Below are positions 7,253-16,000 of a stretch of DNA of 25,417 bases, in pieces. The stretch's first letter is position 1. Every line of letters starts with the position of its first letter. Position numbers and translations under genes: made by a program. This stretch comes from UBA1672 sp046542355. Its GTDB lineage: Bacteria; Pseudomonadota; Alphaproteobacteria; Micavibrionales; Micavibrionaceae. The notes beneath the pieces were generated by a model, which was not told the origin of the DNA, did not search any database, and saw only the letters and a program-made list of their open reading frames with translations. Where the stretch lies: positions 1-25,417 of the forward strand of contig JBKHBN010000025.1 in the NCBI GenBank assembly GCA_046542355.1. The letters run 5' to 3'.

Positions 7253-8827
7253 TTATTTCTGAATATTTGTGCGTGCAAATTTTAAAGGCAAATAGCTGTC
7301 GGTGATGAAATTCTTGAGTCTTTTTTTTGCGGAATCTGGGGAATTAAGGTTTGTCATCACTCTGATCATTCCACCGTCCGTTTGTCTTAGGAGTAATGCT
7401 CTGGTGATAATGGAAATGCGGGTATCGCTGACTCCAAGTGTTATGTTGTCTCCCTGAAAAAACCAGTAATAAACAAGTTGTTTCTTTACGCCTTTTTTGA
7501 TTATAAGCCTGTTTATGGGCATCGATATTTTATCACTAAGTTGAATTTTTGTTTGTGTATGTTCTGCAATCTCCCAGCCGCCGCCGGGGATGCAGACTTC
7601 CGGTGTGTGGATGGCCTGATTGCTCGTGCTGTCTTGTTTGGGGTAATATAAAACATACAGATTTGCCGTGTCGCCTGCGTCATTGGTGTAATCCGCGAGC
7701 AAATATTCATCTGTGCCCAGAACATCTAAAGACGCCTGATCGAGTTGACCGCGCACTCCGTGCCATGTTCCTATATGCATGGGAAATTCGCTTAATGACG
7801 TTTGCAGGGGCACGGGTTTGATCTCCAGTTTGCCGCCAGCCTGCGCATATGCAAATGTGAGCAAAACCAGCCCTGAAAATATCACTCCTGCTTTAAGCGG
7901 CTTTTGCCATGGCGCAGGGGTGAATCTTGCCAATGATTCTGACGCGGGTAGGGAGAGTGCATCGAGATCGAGCGTTCCTTTCTTGCCGATGCGCTGCATC
8001 AGGGCTATTTGTGCGCCGAGTACCAGCAGGCATCCAAGGAATATAACCCAGCCTTCAATATCATGGATAATACCTTCGGCAATTTCCGGACTCCAGATAT
8101 TTGCCGACAGGCCGATCATATAAATGCGAAAGCTGTTCATCAGGATTGTGATGGGCACTGTTGATAGAAACAAGACAATGCGTTTTGTGTATGAGGCTTT
8201 GTACATATATGCGAGCAGATACCCCAGTGCCATGAGCGGGAAGAGGTATCTTAATCCGTTACAGGCTTCTGCAACTTCGAGTTTGGTGATGCCAAGGTCT
8301 ATTATATTACCGTCGCGATAGACTGATATGCCTGTGCGCTGGAGGAGGTCTACGCTGATGGCGGTTGATAATAGCTGCATGTTAAAAGAGAGCTTGTAGT
8401 ATAAAAATTTAGGTAAAGGAGCTAGGAAAAAGAAAAATCCCAGAGGCGCGCTTAGTGAAAAGCTAAAGCGCAGGCCGTAGATCATAACAAAATAGCTAAG
8501 GGCAAAACAAACCAGCAAGAGCGGCTGCAGTCCTTTGATACCGGCCAGCAGGAAGAGAATTTGCGCTATGATACAGAGGCTGGCGCCGGCAAAACCAAGC
8601 CAGGAATTGTTTTTTGGCGTTGAAGGGGCGGGGGCTTTGTTGAAGAGCAAAATCAGCCCGACAAAGGGGATTAAGTAGCCGTGGCTGTACTCTTCTGTTT
8701 GCCAGGCGTACCAGGTTTCACTTAAGGCCGTGTTGAATAAAAAAAGAACCACAGCCAGAAATATTCCACCTATAAGGGATGGTGCGCTGTAATCCGTAAT
8801 GATCTTTTTGGCTGTTTTTTTCAGCAT
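7253..8827 (-). CDS. xrtD: Exosortase fused to EpsI domain (XrtD type, VPLPA-CTERM class)
   Basis: A 524-residue inner-membrane protein with two modules. Residues 1-285 form a multi-helix exosortase with the early YSHGYLIP motif (47-54) and the proposed catalytic triad: Cys189 in EACNGLR, Arg234 in NSFRIYMIG and His255 in HDIEGW. After a further hydrophobic segment (about 314-330) residues 340-524 are an EpsI-type domain (DUF3485) with HTPEVCIPGGGW (407-418) and a terminal GGMIRVMTNL region. Exosortases cleave and sort proteins with PEP-CTERM-like tails; this fused architecture and length fit XrtD, which handles VPLPA-CTERM tails. Exosortase genes typically sit in exopolysaccharide loci, as here, where it leads the five-gene minus operon. 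No sorting substrate is visible in the window. The exosortase call is firm; the XrtD subtype is from architecture. Confidence 0.85.
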   Translation of the reverse strand: MLKKTAKKIITDYSAPSLIGGIFLAVVLFLFNTALSETWYAWQTEEYSHGYLIPFVGLILLFNKAPAPSTPKNNSWLGFAGASLCIIAQILFLLAGIKGLQPLLLVCFALSYFVMIYGLRFSFSLSAPLGFFFFLAPLPKFLYYKLSFNMQLLSTAISVDLLQRTGISVYRDGNIIDLGITKLEVAEACNGLRYLFPLMALGYLLAYMYKASYTKRIVLFLSTVPITILMNSFRIYMIGLSANIWSPEIAEGIIHDIEGWVIFLGCLLVLGAQIALMQRIGKKGTLDLDALSLPASESLARFTPAPWQKPLKAGVIFSGLVLLTFAYAQAGGKLEIKPVPLQTSLSEFPMHIGTWHGVRGQLDQASLDVLGTDEYLLADYTNDAGDTANLYVLYYPKQDSTSNQAIHTPEVCIPGGGWEIAEHTQTKIQLSDKISMPINRLIIKKGVKKQLVYYWFFQGDNITLGVSDTRISIITRALLLRQTDGGMIRVMTNLNSPDSAKKRLKNFITDSYLPLKFARTNIQK

Positions 8828-8869
8828 TCATTATGCTTTTGTCTGTTGTTCTTTGATAAGTGCTTGCCG

Positions 8870-8899
8870 ATCTTATCCTTTTTGCTTACAAAATATCAA
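8870..8899 (-). promoter_or_regulatory. Candidate sigma70 promoter of the exosortase-polysaccharide operon
   Basis: On the minus strand TTGATA (8899-8894) and TAAGAT (8875-8870) are separated by 18 bases, placing a start site near 8863 and a leader of about 35 bases before the exosortase ATG at 8827. It lies in the 135-base gap between the divergent operon and wcaI. The boxes match four and five consensus positions, so this is plausible but unproven. Confidence 0.4.
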
Positions 8900-8962
8900 C
8901 CACTAAGCTTTAATGTCAGCTTGTTTCAAGTTCTGCTTATTCCTAATAGAGATAAATGTGAT

Positions 8963-10177
8963 ATGAAAATCCTTTTCTACTCCCTCAATCACGCGCCAGA
9001 GCCGACCGGGATTGGTAAGTATCAGGGCGAAATGGCAGCGTGGTTTGTAGAAAAAGGGCATAGTGTGAGCGCTGTTACTGCACCGCCTTATTATCCTGAA
9101 TGGCGGATCGCTGAAGGATATAGTGGCTGGCTTTATAAAAAAGAGGTGATTGATGGCGCAGATATTTACCGCGTGCCGCTTTATGTCCCCCGAAAACCTA
9201 CAGGCTTGAAGCGCCTTGTCCATTTTGCTTCTTTTTCCCTGTTTTCTTTGCCGGTTATGTTTTGGCTGGCGTTGAGGGAAAAGCCTGATACGATTTTAAT
9301 GACCGAGCCGCCGTTAATGGCGGCTCCCATAGCGTTTTTTTCCGGCTGGATCAGCGGAGCCAAGACTTGTTTACATGTTCAGGATTTTGAAGTTGATGCT
9401 GCTTTTGAGCTGGGTATGTTGAAAAGCCCGTGGTTGCGTAAACTGGCTTTGAAGATGGAGAAAGCGGCTTTGCAGCGCTTTGCTCATGTATCCACGATCT
9501 CGCCTAATATGCGTCAGAAAGTGATAGAAAAGGGCGTAGCTGAGGATAAAGCGCTTTTAATCCAGAACTGGGCAAATGTAGAGCAGTTTGATCCGGCAAA
9601 AGGGGCGGGGAAATGGGCTGATGAATTTAAAAAAGATCCCGATACGGTTTTGGCTGTATATTCCGGTAATCTGGGCAAAAAGCAAGGGCTGGGGACTTTA
9701 ATAGAGGCTGCGCGTCTTTTGCAAAACGAGAAGCATATTCATTTTGTCATTTGCGGAGACGGGGCAGGGCGGGCTGATATGGTTGAGAATGCACGGAATT
9801 TGTCGAATGTAACGTTTCTTCCGCTTCAGCCTATGGACGATTTTGTGCATTTAATGATTGCTGCTGATATCCATCTTTTGCCTCAAAAAGCCGGAGCTGC
9901 AGATCTGGTCATGCCCTCGAAGCTCGGTAATATTCTGGCGAGCGGGCGCCCTGTGGTGGCGGGCGCCAATAAAGGAACGCAGCTTTATGAGGCCATGAGG
10001 GGATGTGGTATAGCGGTGCCTCCGGAAGAGGGAAAGGCGTTTGCCGAAGCGATCCGCATTCTTGCCGGAGATCAGGATTTGCGCATCTCAATGGGGAAGG
10101 ATGGACGGGGTCGTGCTTTTGCTGAGTGGAGCAAAGATAGCGTCTTGCAGATTATGGAGAGGGTCATGAGGCACTAG
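8963..10177 (+). CDS. wcaI: WcaI-type glycosyltransferase (colanic-acid fucosyltransferase family)
   Basis: With the start at ATG 8963 the protein has 404 residues, close to the family's length (about 407 in E. coli). The N-terminus MKILFYSLNHAPEPTGIGKY is the family's hallmark, followed by VTAPPYYPEW, PLYVPRKPTGLKRLVHF, HVQDFEVDAAFELG, YSGNLGKKQGL and AADLVMPSKLGNILASG, all typical of WcaI. These enzymes are GT4 proteins proposed to transfer fucose in colanic-acid-like polymers, which fits the GDP-L-fucose synthase gene nearby. An in-frame ATG at 8846 would add 39 residues of no family likeness and is rejected. The ribosome binding site is weak (AGAG at 8948-8951). The gene is divergent from the exosortase operon and convergent with the LamG gene, with two bases between their stops. 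Confidence 0.85.
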   Translation: MKILFYSLNHAPEPTGIGKYQGEMAAWFVEKGHSVSAVTAPPYYPEWRIAEGYSGWLYKKEVIDGADIYRVPLYVPRKPTGLKRLVHFASFSLFSLPVMFWLALREKPDTILMTEPPLMAAPIAFFSGWISGAKTCLHVQDFEVDAAFELGMLKSPWLRKLALKMEKAALQRFAHVSTISPNMRQKVIEKGVAEDKALLIQNWANVEQFDPAKGAGKWADEFKKDPDTVLAVYSGNLGKKQGLGTLIEAARLLQNEKHIHFVICGDGAGRADMVENARNLSNVTFLPLQPMDDFVHLMIAADIHLLPQKAGAADLVMPSKLGNILASGRPVVAGANKGTQLYEAMRGCGIAVPPEEGKAFAEAIRILAGDQDLRISMGKDGRGRAFAEWSKDSVLQIMERVMRH

Positions 10178-10179
10178 AT

Positions 10180-10941
10180 TTACAGGTCGGCCCAGTTTAT
10201 TGCCCATTTTTTAGATAGGTAGCTGCCCACCTGGTTTTTTTGCATAGTCGATAAAACGCGTTCAAAGATTATAACCTCAGCCAGATCCCCTTTATAATGG
10301 TTCATGCCGGTGGTGCCGCCAATATATGATGGAGATCCTCCTTCTGTCGCTGATCCGGTTGTGTTACCGGATGTTAAAGTCCCATTAGTGTAATATTGGA
10401 CATCTGTTCCTGTGCTGGTGCAGGAATAAATTTTCGGTTCTTCGGTTTGCGGGGTGGAATGTGCCTTGTTTGCAATTTGCCAGTTTGCCTGATTTAGTCC
10501 GTTGCTTGAAAAGTTAAAAGCCGGCGCATTTTCTTCAGCGGTAAGCCAGCCATATCCATTGATGGCGATCACAAAGCCGAAACCATCAGCTTTTTCCGAA
10601 CAGCGGGAATTTGTAACCAAAAAGGCACTTAGCCCGTCATATAATCCTATTATATGGTCTCCTAGTAATTTTTCACCGACCCCATCAAAAGTGATAACAT
10701 TTCTGCCGTTAATGGTGTTTGCCCCTGTCAGAGGTTGTGCAGATGCTGTGTCTTGTGTGAAATGTCTGTTATTTCCGCTTTTATCTCTCCATTGACTTAT
10801 GGTGCCGCTGTTTTCTGTAATCGTTATGCTGTCGGCGGCATCAAGCCATAGAACCGGGCGCATAGCTGAGAGAGAGAAGCGTTGCTGGTGTATTCCTATT
10901 TGTCCTATTTTTCCAATCTTAACGGGTGGTAGCGGTTTCAT
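10180..10941 (-). CDS. LamG-like (concanavalin A-like lectin fold) domain protein
   Basis: A 253-residue protein with one LamG/concanavalin A-like domain. The start PVLWLDAADSITI (29-41), then SQWRDKSGN and the end GDLAEVIIFERVLS followed by VGSYLSKKWAI are the standard first and last elements of this jelly-roll fold. Such domains bind carbohydrate or serve as structural modules in surface and phage tail proteins. No signal peptide, membrane segment or C-terminal sorting signal is present, so how it would reach the surface is unclear. The 28 residues before the domain are basic (KPLPPVKIGKIGQIGIHQQR). The ATG has an AGGA ribosome binding site. An intrinsic terminator lies only 30 bases upstream, with a promoter beyond it, so expression may be controlled by attenuation. 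Function unknown. Confidence 0.7.
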   Translation of the reverse strand: MKPLPPVKIGKIGQIGIHQQRFSLSAMRPVLWLDAADSITITENSGTISQWRDKSGNNRHFTQDTASAQPLTGANTINGRNVITFDGVGEKLLGDHIIGLYDGLSAFLVTNSRCSEKADGFGFVIAINGYGWLTAEENAPAFNFSSNGLNQANWQIANKAHSTPQTEEPKIYSCTSTGTDVQYYTNGTLTSGNTTGSATEGGSPSYIGGTTGMNHYKGDLAEVIIFERVLSTMQKNQVGSYLSKKWAINWADL

Positions 10942-10971
10942 TTTATTTCCTTTTATTTCATTACTTTATTT

Positions 10972-11011
10972 AAAAAACAAAAAATCGCCCTTCCTGTTTT
11001 CTGGAAAGGCG
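10972..11011 (-). terminator. Intrinsic terminator between fcl and the LamG gene (possible attenuator)
   Basis: On the minus strand CGCCTTTCC (11011-11003) and GGAAGGGCG (10994-10986) form a nine-position stem with one non-Watson-Crick (U-G type) pair and an eight-base loop. ATTTTTTGTTTTTT (10985-10972) follows. This is a standard Rho-independent terminator. It would end transcripts from fcl, and also those from the promoter at 11038-11066, before they reach the LamG start at 10941. Confidence 0.8.
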
Positions 11012-11037
11012 GATGCAAGAGTCCCTGTTTGATACTA

Positions 11038-11066
11038 TATTTAGGTCTTAATTCCTATTTTGTCAA
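11038..11066 (-). promoter_or_regulatory. Near-consensus sigma70 promoter reading into the terminator
   Basis: On the minus strand a perfect TTGACA (11066-11061) is separated by exactly 17 bases from TAAATA (11043-11038). The predicted start near 11031 gives a transcript of about 60 bases that runs straight into the terminator at 11011-10972. This is the best-looking promoter I found in the window. It could drive the LamG gene by read-through of the terminator, or produce a short RNA. Confidence 0.6.
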
Positions 11067-11107
11067 GTGTTATATAATTATTTTTAGGGTCTGGGTTTTT
11101 GTGGGGG

Positions 11108-12049
11108 TTATTTCTCATGATTTGATACGTACCATTTGTAGGCCTGTTCAAGACCACTTTCGAGCGATGTCTGCGCTTTCCAGCCCATCGTATGAAGACG
11201 GGTGCTGTCCATTAGTTTTCTTGGCGTGCCATCGGGTTTTGAAGTGTCGAAAGTGAAACTTCCTTTGAAGCCGACTGTATTGGCGATGGCTTGTGCCAGT
11301 TCTTTGATTGAGTGTTCAACGCCGGAGCCTATGTTAATGTGTGGTTCGTCTGAGTAATTTTTGAGCAGGAATACAAGGGCATCGGCCAGATCATCAACGA
11401 ACAGAAATTCACGCAGCGGGGTTCCGGTGCCCCAAAGCTCCATTGAGTGATTACCGGCCAGTTTTGCGCGGTGGGCCTTTTGAATGAGGGCTGCGACGAC
11501 ATGGCTTTCTTTTTCGTCGTAATTATCTCCGGCGCCAAACAGGTTTGTCGGCATGGCTGAAATATAATCGCAGCCATATTCGCGGCGGTAGGCCTGACAC
11601 ATTTTTATTCCGGTAATTTTGGCAATGGCGTACCATTCATTTGTTTTTTCCAGCGGGCCTGTGAGAAGCGCATCTTCTGTCATTGGTTGTTGTGCCATTT
11701 TGGGATAGATGCATGAGGAGCCCAGAAATACAAGTTTGCTGACTTCAGCCAGATAAGAGCCATGTATGATGTTGGACTGGATCATCAGGTTGTTATAGAT
11801 GAACTGCGCGGGGTAAGCATTGTTGGCGTATATCCCGCCCACTTTGGCAGCGGCCAGAAAGACAGCATCGGGTTTGTTTTGGGCAATCCAGTCGTGCGTT
11901 GCTTTTTGATCAAGCAGATCGAGTTGATCGCGGCTGGCTGTGATGATCTCGCAGTCTTCTTCCGATAAACGCCGCAATAAAGCGCTGCCGACCATACCGC
12001 GATGTCCGGCGATCCATATTTTTTTATCTTTAATATCGAACGTGTTCAT
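11108..12049 (-). CDS. fcl: GDP-L-fucose synthase
   Basis: With the start at ATG 12049 the protein has 313 residues, near the family's usual 315-320. It is an extended short-chain dehydrogenase that epimerises and reduces GDP-4-keto-6-deoxy-mannose to GDP-L-fucose using NADPH, in the cytoplasm. Visible are the nucleotide-binding GHRGMVG (15-21), AAKVGGI, GSSCIYP (110-116) and NEWYAIAK (137-144). Compared with E. coli Fcl, the residues Ser107, Cys109, Tyr136, Lys140 and His179 all have counterparts at Ser111, Cys113, Tyr140, Lys144 and His183. A further in-frame ATG at 12091 adds 14 residues without likeness. The preceding pathway enzyme, GDP-mannose 4,6-dehydratase (gmd), is usually adjacent but is not in the window. 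Its product would feed the nearby WcaI-type fucosyltransferase. Confidence 0.92.
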   Translation of the reverse strand: MNTFDIKDKKIWIAGHRGMVGSALLRRLSEEDCEIITASRDQLDLLDQKATHDWIAQNKPDAVFLAAAKVGGIYANNAYPAQFIYNNLMIQSNIIHGSYLAEVSKLVFLGSSCIYPKMAQQPMTEDALLTGPLEKTNEWYAIAKITGIKMCQAYRREYGCDYISAMPTNLFGAGDNYDEKESHVVAALIQKAHRAKLAGNHSMELWGTGTPLREFLFVDDLADALVFLLKNYSDEPHINIGSGVEHSIKELAQAIANTVGFKGSFTFDTSKPDGTPRKLMDSTRLHTMGWKAQTSLESGLEQAYKWYVSNHEK

Positions 12050-12223
12050 TTTTTCTGTGCTCAGGGTATAAGACGCGCAGCGTATTGGCAAGCGCGCTTC
12101 TGTCAGAAGGTAAGGAAATGTTTGAAAAACGGCTCTTGAAATTTGATCTAATTGGGTTTAGTTTTGGGCAATTCTGAAAATTTTTCGCGTCGTTATGAAT
12201 GTAGATAACAGTTTGGGAGTATT

Positions 12224-12733
12224 ATGTTTAGAAAATATATAGTTTATGGTTGTTTTGTGTGTTTGTTGATTGCAACGTGTTTTCTGCCTGCGGGCACGGC
12301 GTTTGCGCAATCGGATGAGGTGGCGTGGGCCGTGCGTTGCGAGGAGGATGAGCAGGGCAACGCTGCACATTGTGAGATGTTTACGCGCCTGAACCTGAAA
12401 GATACGGATACGAGGCTTGTGGAATTTGCTCTGGGCTATCCCAAAGAGGGCGATCAGGTTGCCAGAGGGATTATTATTGTGCCCCTTGGCATACTCTTGC
12501 AGGAAGATGTAGTTCTTTCTGTTGATGAGGAGGAAAAGCTCCGTGCGCGGCCAAGATATTGTTCGGAAAATGGGTGCTATGTCTATGTGACCTTGCCTGA
12601 AAGCCTTGTGAGCGCAATGAAACGCGGCAATGAAGCCAGTTTGATGTTTCGCGCAGCCAATGGCCGTCCGGTGGCGGTGAAAGTCTCTTTGGCGGGCTTT
12701 ACAAAGACCACGCGCACCCTGCAAAATAAGTAA
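12224..12733 (+). CDS. Invasion-associated locus B (IalB) family periplasmic protein
   Basis: A 169-residue secreted protein: signal peptide at 1-28 ending AFA/Q, then one IalB domain. Family marks are W35 followed by Cys39 and Cys50, a central VPLGILLQEDVVLSVD segment (86-101), the paired-cysteine CSENGC (113-118) and a C-terminal SLAGFTKTTRTL. The four cysteines fit two disulfides in the periplasm. IalB was named for a Bartonella invasion factor, but the family is widespread in free-living Alphaproteobacteria, where its role is not settled. The ATG has GGGAG five bases upstream. The gene is divergent from fcl and precedes the autotransporter by 326 bases, so it is probably monocistronic. 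Confidence 0.8.
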   Translation: MFRKYIVYGCFVCLLIATCFLPAGTAFAQSDEVAWAVRCEEDEQGNAAHCEMFTRLNLKDTDTRLVEFALGYPKEGDQVARGIIIVPLGILLQEDVVLSVDEEEKLRARPRYCSENGCYVYVTLPESLVSAMKRGNEASLMFRAANGRPVAVKVSLAGFTKTTRTLQNK

Positions 12734-13059
12734 TGTTGTAAATAGTTTTCCATGCGGGGTTGAATGCTGCGGATTTTTTGCTATTATTGTGCACGATGGT
12801 GAAAAGTGATTCTTTTTACTTTCGGTGCGGTACGTAAATTGTGCGGTCCGTCCTGCCTTTTTTTCTGCGTAATCTTTAGTCAATTTTTAATACTGCTTGG
12901 GAGTCCCTGCGTGCTTGAGTAATTTAGAGTCGTAGATGGTTTCGGAGTGCGTCTTTGGCTATTTAAGTTTTTGATAACATTTTTTGGTCGATGGCTTTTC
13001 GCCTTGGTGGTGGAGTCGTTCTTTTTTAAGTTGTGTGAACATATATTGAGGAGAAACAC
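12734..13059. promoter_or_regulatory. 326-base upstream region of the autotransporter gene
   Basis: No convincing coding sequence. It contains the motif GTGCGGT twice in direct orientation (12825-12831 and 12841-12847, period 16 bases). A weak promoter candidate for the autotransporter, TTGGGA (12897-12902), 17 bases, then TAATTT (12920-12925), would leave a leader of roughly 125 bases. The ribosome binding site GAGGAG at 13048-13053 is strong and well spaced from ATG 13060. No terminator for the IalB-like gene was seen. Confidence 0.35.
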
Positions 13060-16000
13060 ATGGAATTAAATATTAGAAAATCACTGTTGATGGGGACGGC
13101 CTTGGTGGCTGTCGGCGCGTTTGCAGTGTCAACGGCAGCGCAAGCGCAACAGACGATACAGATCAGCGGTGGTGATACGTTCGATGCTGATGCACCGTTT
13201 GATGCTTTTGTTGCCGGTGATAATATTGATGTAAATAGCGAAGCGTTGACTATTAACAGTACGCGTAACACGACTATTGGCGCGATCACTGATGTGGCAG
13301 AAGAAAATGGTTCTGTGGCTATCATTAACACAACGACTGATGTTACTCAAGAAATTGGTTCGGTTACGCTTGAGACAGGTGGTTTTGGCGTTGATAATGG
13401 CGCAGCTGTAGATAGCGATGTTGCTGTGACTATTACAGGTACAACAGTTCTGGACAGTGGCGCTCTTTCTGTAGACAACTCTTCTACAGGTCACTCTACG
13501 AGCGCGACTACACTTACCTTTCAGGGTGATGTGACTGTTGGCGGTGCGACGACTGTTCTTACGGACGGTACTGGTCAGACTGCTGTGACATCGGTTCTGA
13601 ATCTGGATGGTGCTTCCAGCACATTTACAGGCGGTATGACTGTAACTGGTGGTGCGGATGCTGCTTCTAACACGTCAAGTGTTGTGGTATCTGGTGCGGC
13701 TGTTGATTTTGGATCAGGTTTGACGCTTACAGATGGTGATACGGGCGCTGCAATTCTAACGCTGGATGGTGGTACTACAGCGCAGCAAGTAACAGGTAAT
13801 ATTGCTGGTACTGGTGATATTAACGTTGCCAACTCTGCGGGCGCTACGTTCCTTGGTACAGTAGGCGCGGGTACGAATGTTATCACTATTGAAGATGCTA
13901 CAGGTGCTAACAATTCTTCAGCCACATTCCAGAACACAGTGAATGCAGCAACAGTTACTCTTGGTGGTGCTGGCACTGGTACAAACACAGTTACGTTCGA
14001 TACAACAACCAATAGTGATTTCACTGTAACTGGTACGATCAATGGTGGTTTGGCTGCTGAAACAAACTCAGTTGTTGTAACTGGTTCACACGCGACAAGC
14101 AACACGGTGACAGCCGCTTCTGCTTGGGGTGGCGGCGCTGGTCTTTTGAACAGCTTGACCGTTTCCGGTAGTGCAACTCTGGCTATGGGTGCAAATAACC
14201 TGACTGTTGATAATGGTGCAGCCGGTGGTTTGATTACAGTTGGTTCGGATGCAGGTTTGTCTGTGACAACTGGTACAATTGATACTGCTACTATTGCTAA
14301 CGCCGGTACATTGACTGTTGGTGGAGCAACAACAATCACAGCTGATATCACAGGTGCTGGTACTGTTGCCGTTACTGGTGATGCTGGTACGATTGATGGT
14401 TCTATTGCCAACGCGATTACTGTTGCAGACGATATGAGCGTGACTTTGCAAAACACCGCTGATGATGAAGTGATTTCAGGTGCGATTACTCTGAATGACT
14501 CAGGCATTGACGATGGTGTTATCTTTGACGATGGTACAGGCACATTGACTGTTTCTGGTGCGATTACAGCTGGAACACATGAGATGGGTCTTATCACAAT
14601 TGCAGATAGCACTGGTACAGTCGCTTTCACAAATGACATTGGTACAAATGCAACGACTGGTGAAGTTGGTGCTTTGAACTTTGCAGGTGCCTCTGCAAAC
14701 ACAGTGACAACAACTGGTAATATGTATGTTGATGCGATTGACCTTGTTGATGCCGCAAATACATTGCAGTTTGTTGGTACATCGGCTCAGACGGTATCCG
14801 GTACTATTGATGGACCAGGTATTTTGACTGTTGGTGGTGCGTCAACCAATTCTGATGTGACCTTTGCCGGTACTGTTGGTCTTGTTTCAACAGCCTTGTC
14901 TTCTGGTAGCACAGCGGAAGGTTCAACAGCACGTTTCTCTGACGATGCAACAATTACTGGAGCATGGGCAAACGCTGGCACAACCCGTGTTGCGGCTGGG
15001 GCTACTTTGACAGCAGGTTCTTATTCAGGTGCTGGTAGTGTTGTTCTTGCCCTAACAGATGGTGGTACTGTTGGTACTCTTGAAACATCTGACTTTGGTA
15101 ATGTTGATCTTGGTGGTGGCGGTACTTTAGCTGTCGCTGATGCTAGCCTCAATGTTACTGGCTTTATTGCTGAGGGTACTGCGAACAATGTTTTTGCAGA
15201 TGATGACTTGGCTGCTGATGGTACTTTGTCAGAAAACTCTGCATTGATCACTGCTACAGTTGAGGCTGCAACAGGGCATGTGACTATTGCACACGCGGCT
15301 ACATCTAACTTCACAAAGAGCAAAACATCTGCAAATGCAGCCACTGCTCTGAATGCTGTTGGTGCAACGGCTACTGGTAATCTGGAAACTGTTGCTGATG
15401 CTTATGCTGCGGCTGGTACAGACACAGTTGATGATGTGCTGGAAGCTGTCGGTGCTGATGTTGGTGGTGGCGCGGTTCAGGCAGGCGTAAGCATTGCCAA
15501 CCAAACTGCAAACCTCATGGGGACACGTCTTGCATCCTTGCGTGATGGTTCTGTTGCCACAGGTATGGCTGCCGGTAGTTCCTACGAAGGCAGCAGCTTC
15601 TGGGGTCAGGCTTTCGGTAAGACTGGTGATCAGGATGAGCGCGACAACATCTCCGGTTATGATGTTGATACTTACGGTCTAGCCTTTGGTGTGGACACTG
15701 AGAACCTTGGCGATAACCTGACTGTCGGTCTGGCTTTCTCCTACGGTGATACAGAAGTTGACTCAAAAGGTCTGGCGAAGGCCAAAACCGAGATCGACAG
15801 CTATCAGCTCAGCTTGTATGGAGATTATGACCTTGATGATCGCACGTTCATCTCTGGTAATATCGGTTATATCATGGCGGATAACGACACGACACGTAAT
15901 CCAGCCGGTACAGCCCTTGTTGCTAAAGGCAATTACGACAGCGATACAATCGTTGTTGGTGCCGAGGTTGGTCGTGAGTACATGATGGGTGAAGCGAAAG

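Noticed and set aside
8846..8962. Upstream ATG giving wcaI 39 more residues
   Set aside because: The conserved family N-terminus begins at ATG 8963, and the added segment overlaps the probable promoter of the divergent operon.
12158..12883. Minus-strand open frame of 241 codons
   Set aside because: It is antisense to the well-supported IalB-like gene, with a basic, His/Arg/Thr-rich composition typical of a shadow frame and no ribosome binding site.
13575..14702. Long minus-strand open frame (375 codons) inside the autotransporter gene
   Set aside because: It is Val/Pro/Ala-rich, lacks family likeness, and is the mirror of the repetitive GGT/ACA/GTT codons of the plus-strand gene. Several shorter antisense frames there (13129-13494, 14086-14451) have the same cause.
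14200..14900. Repeats in the autotransporter gene as a possible CRISPR or satellite array
   Set aside because: The repeats are degenerate, of variable spacing and in frame with the passenger protein; they reflect beta-strand repeats in the protein.
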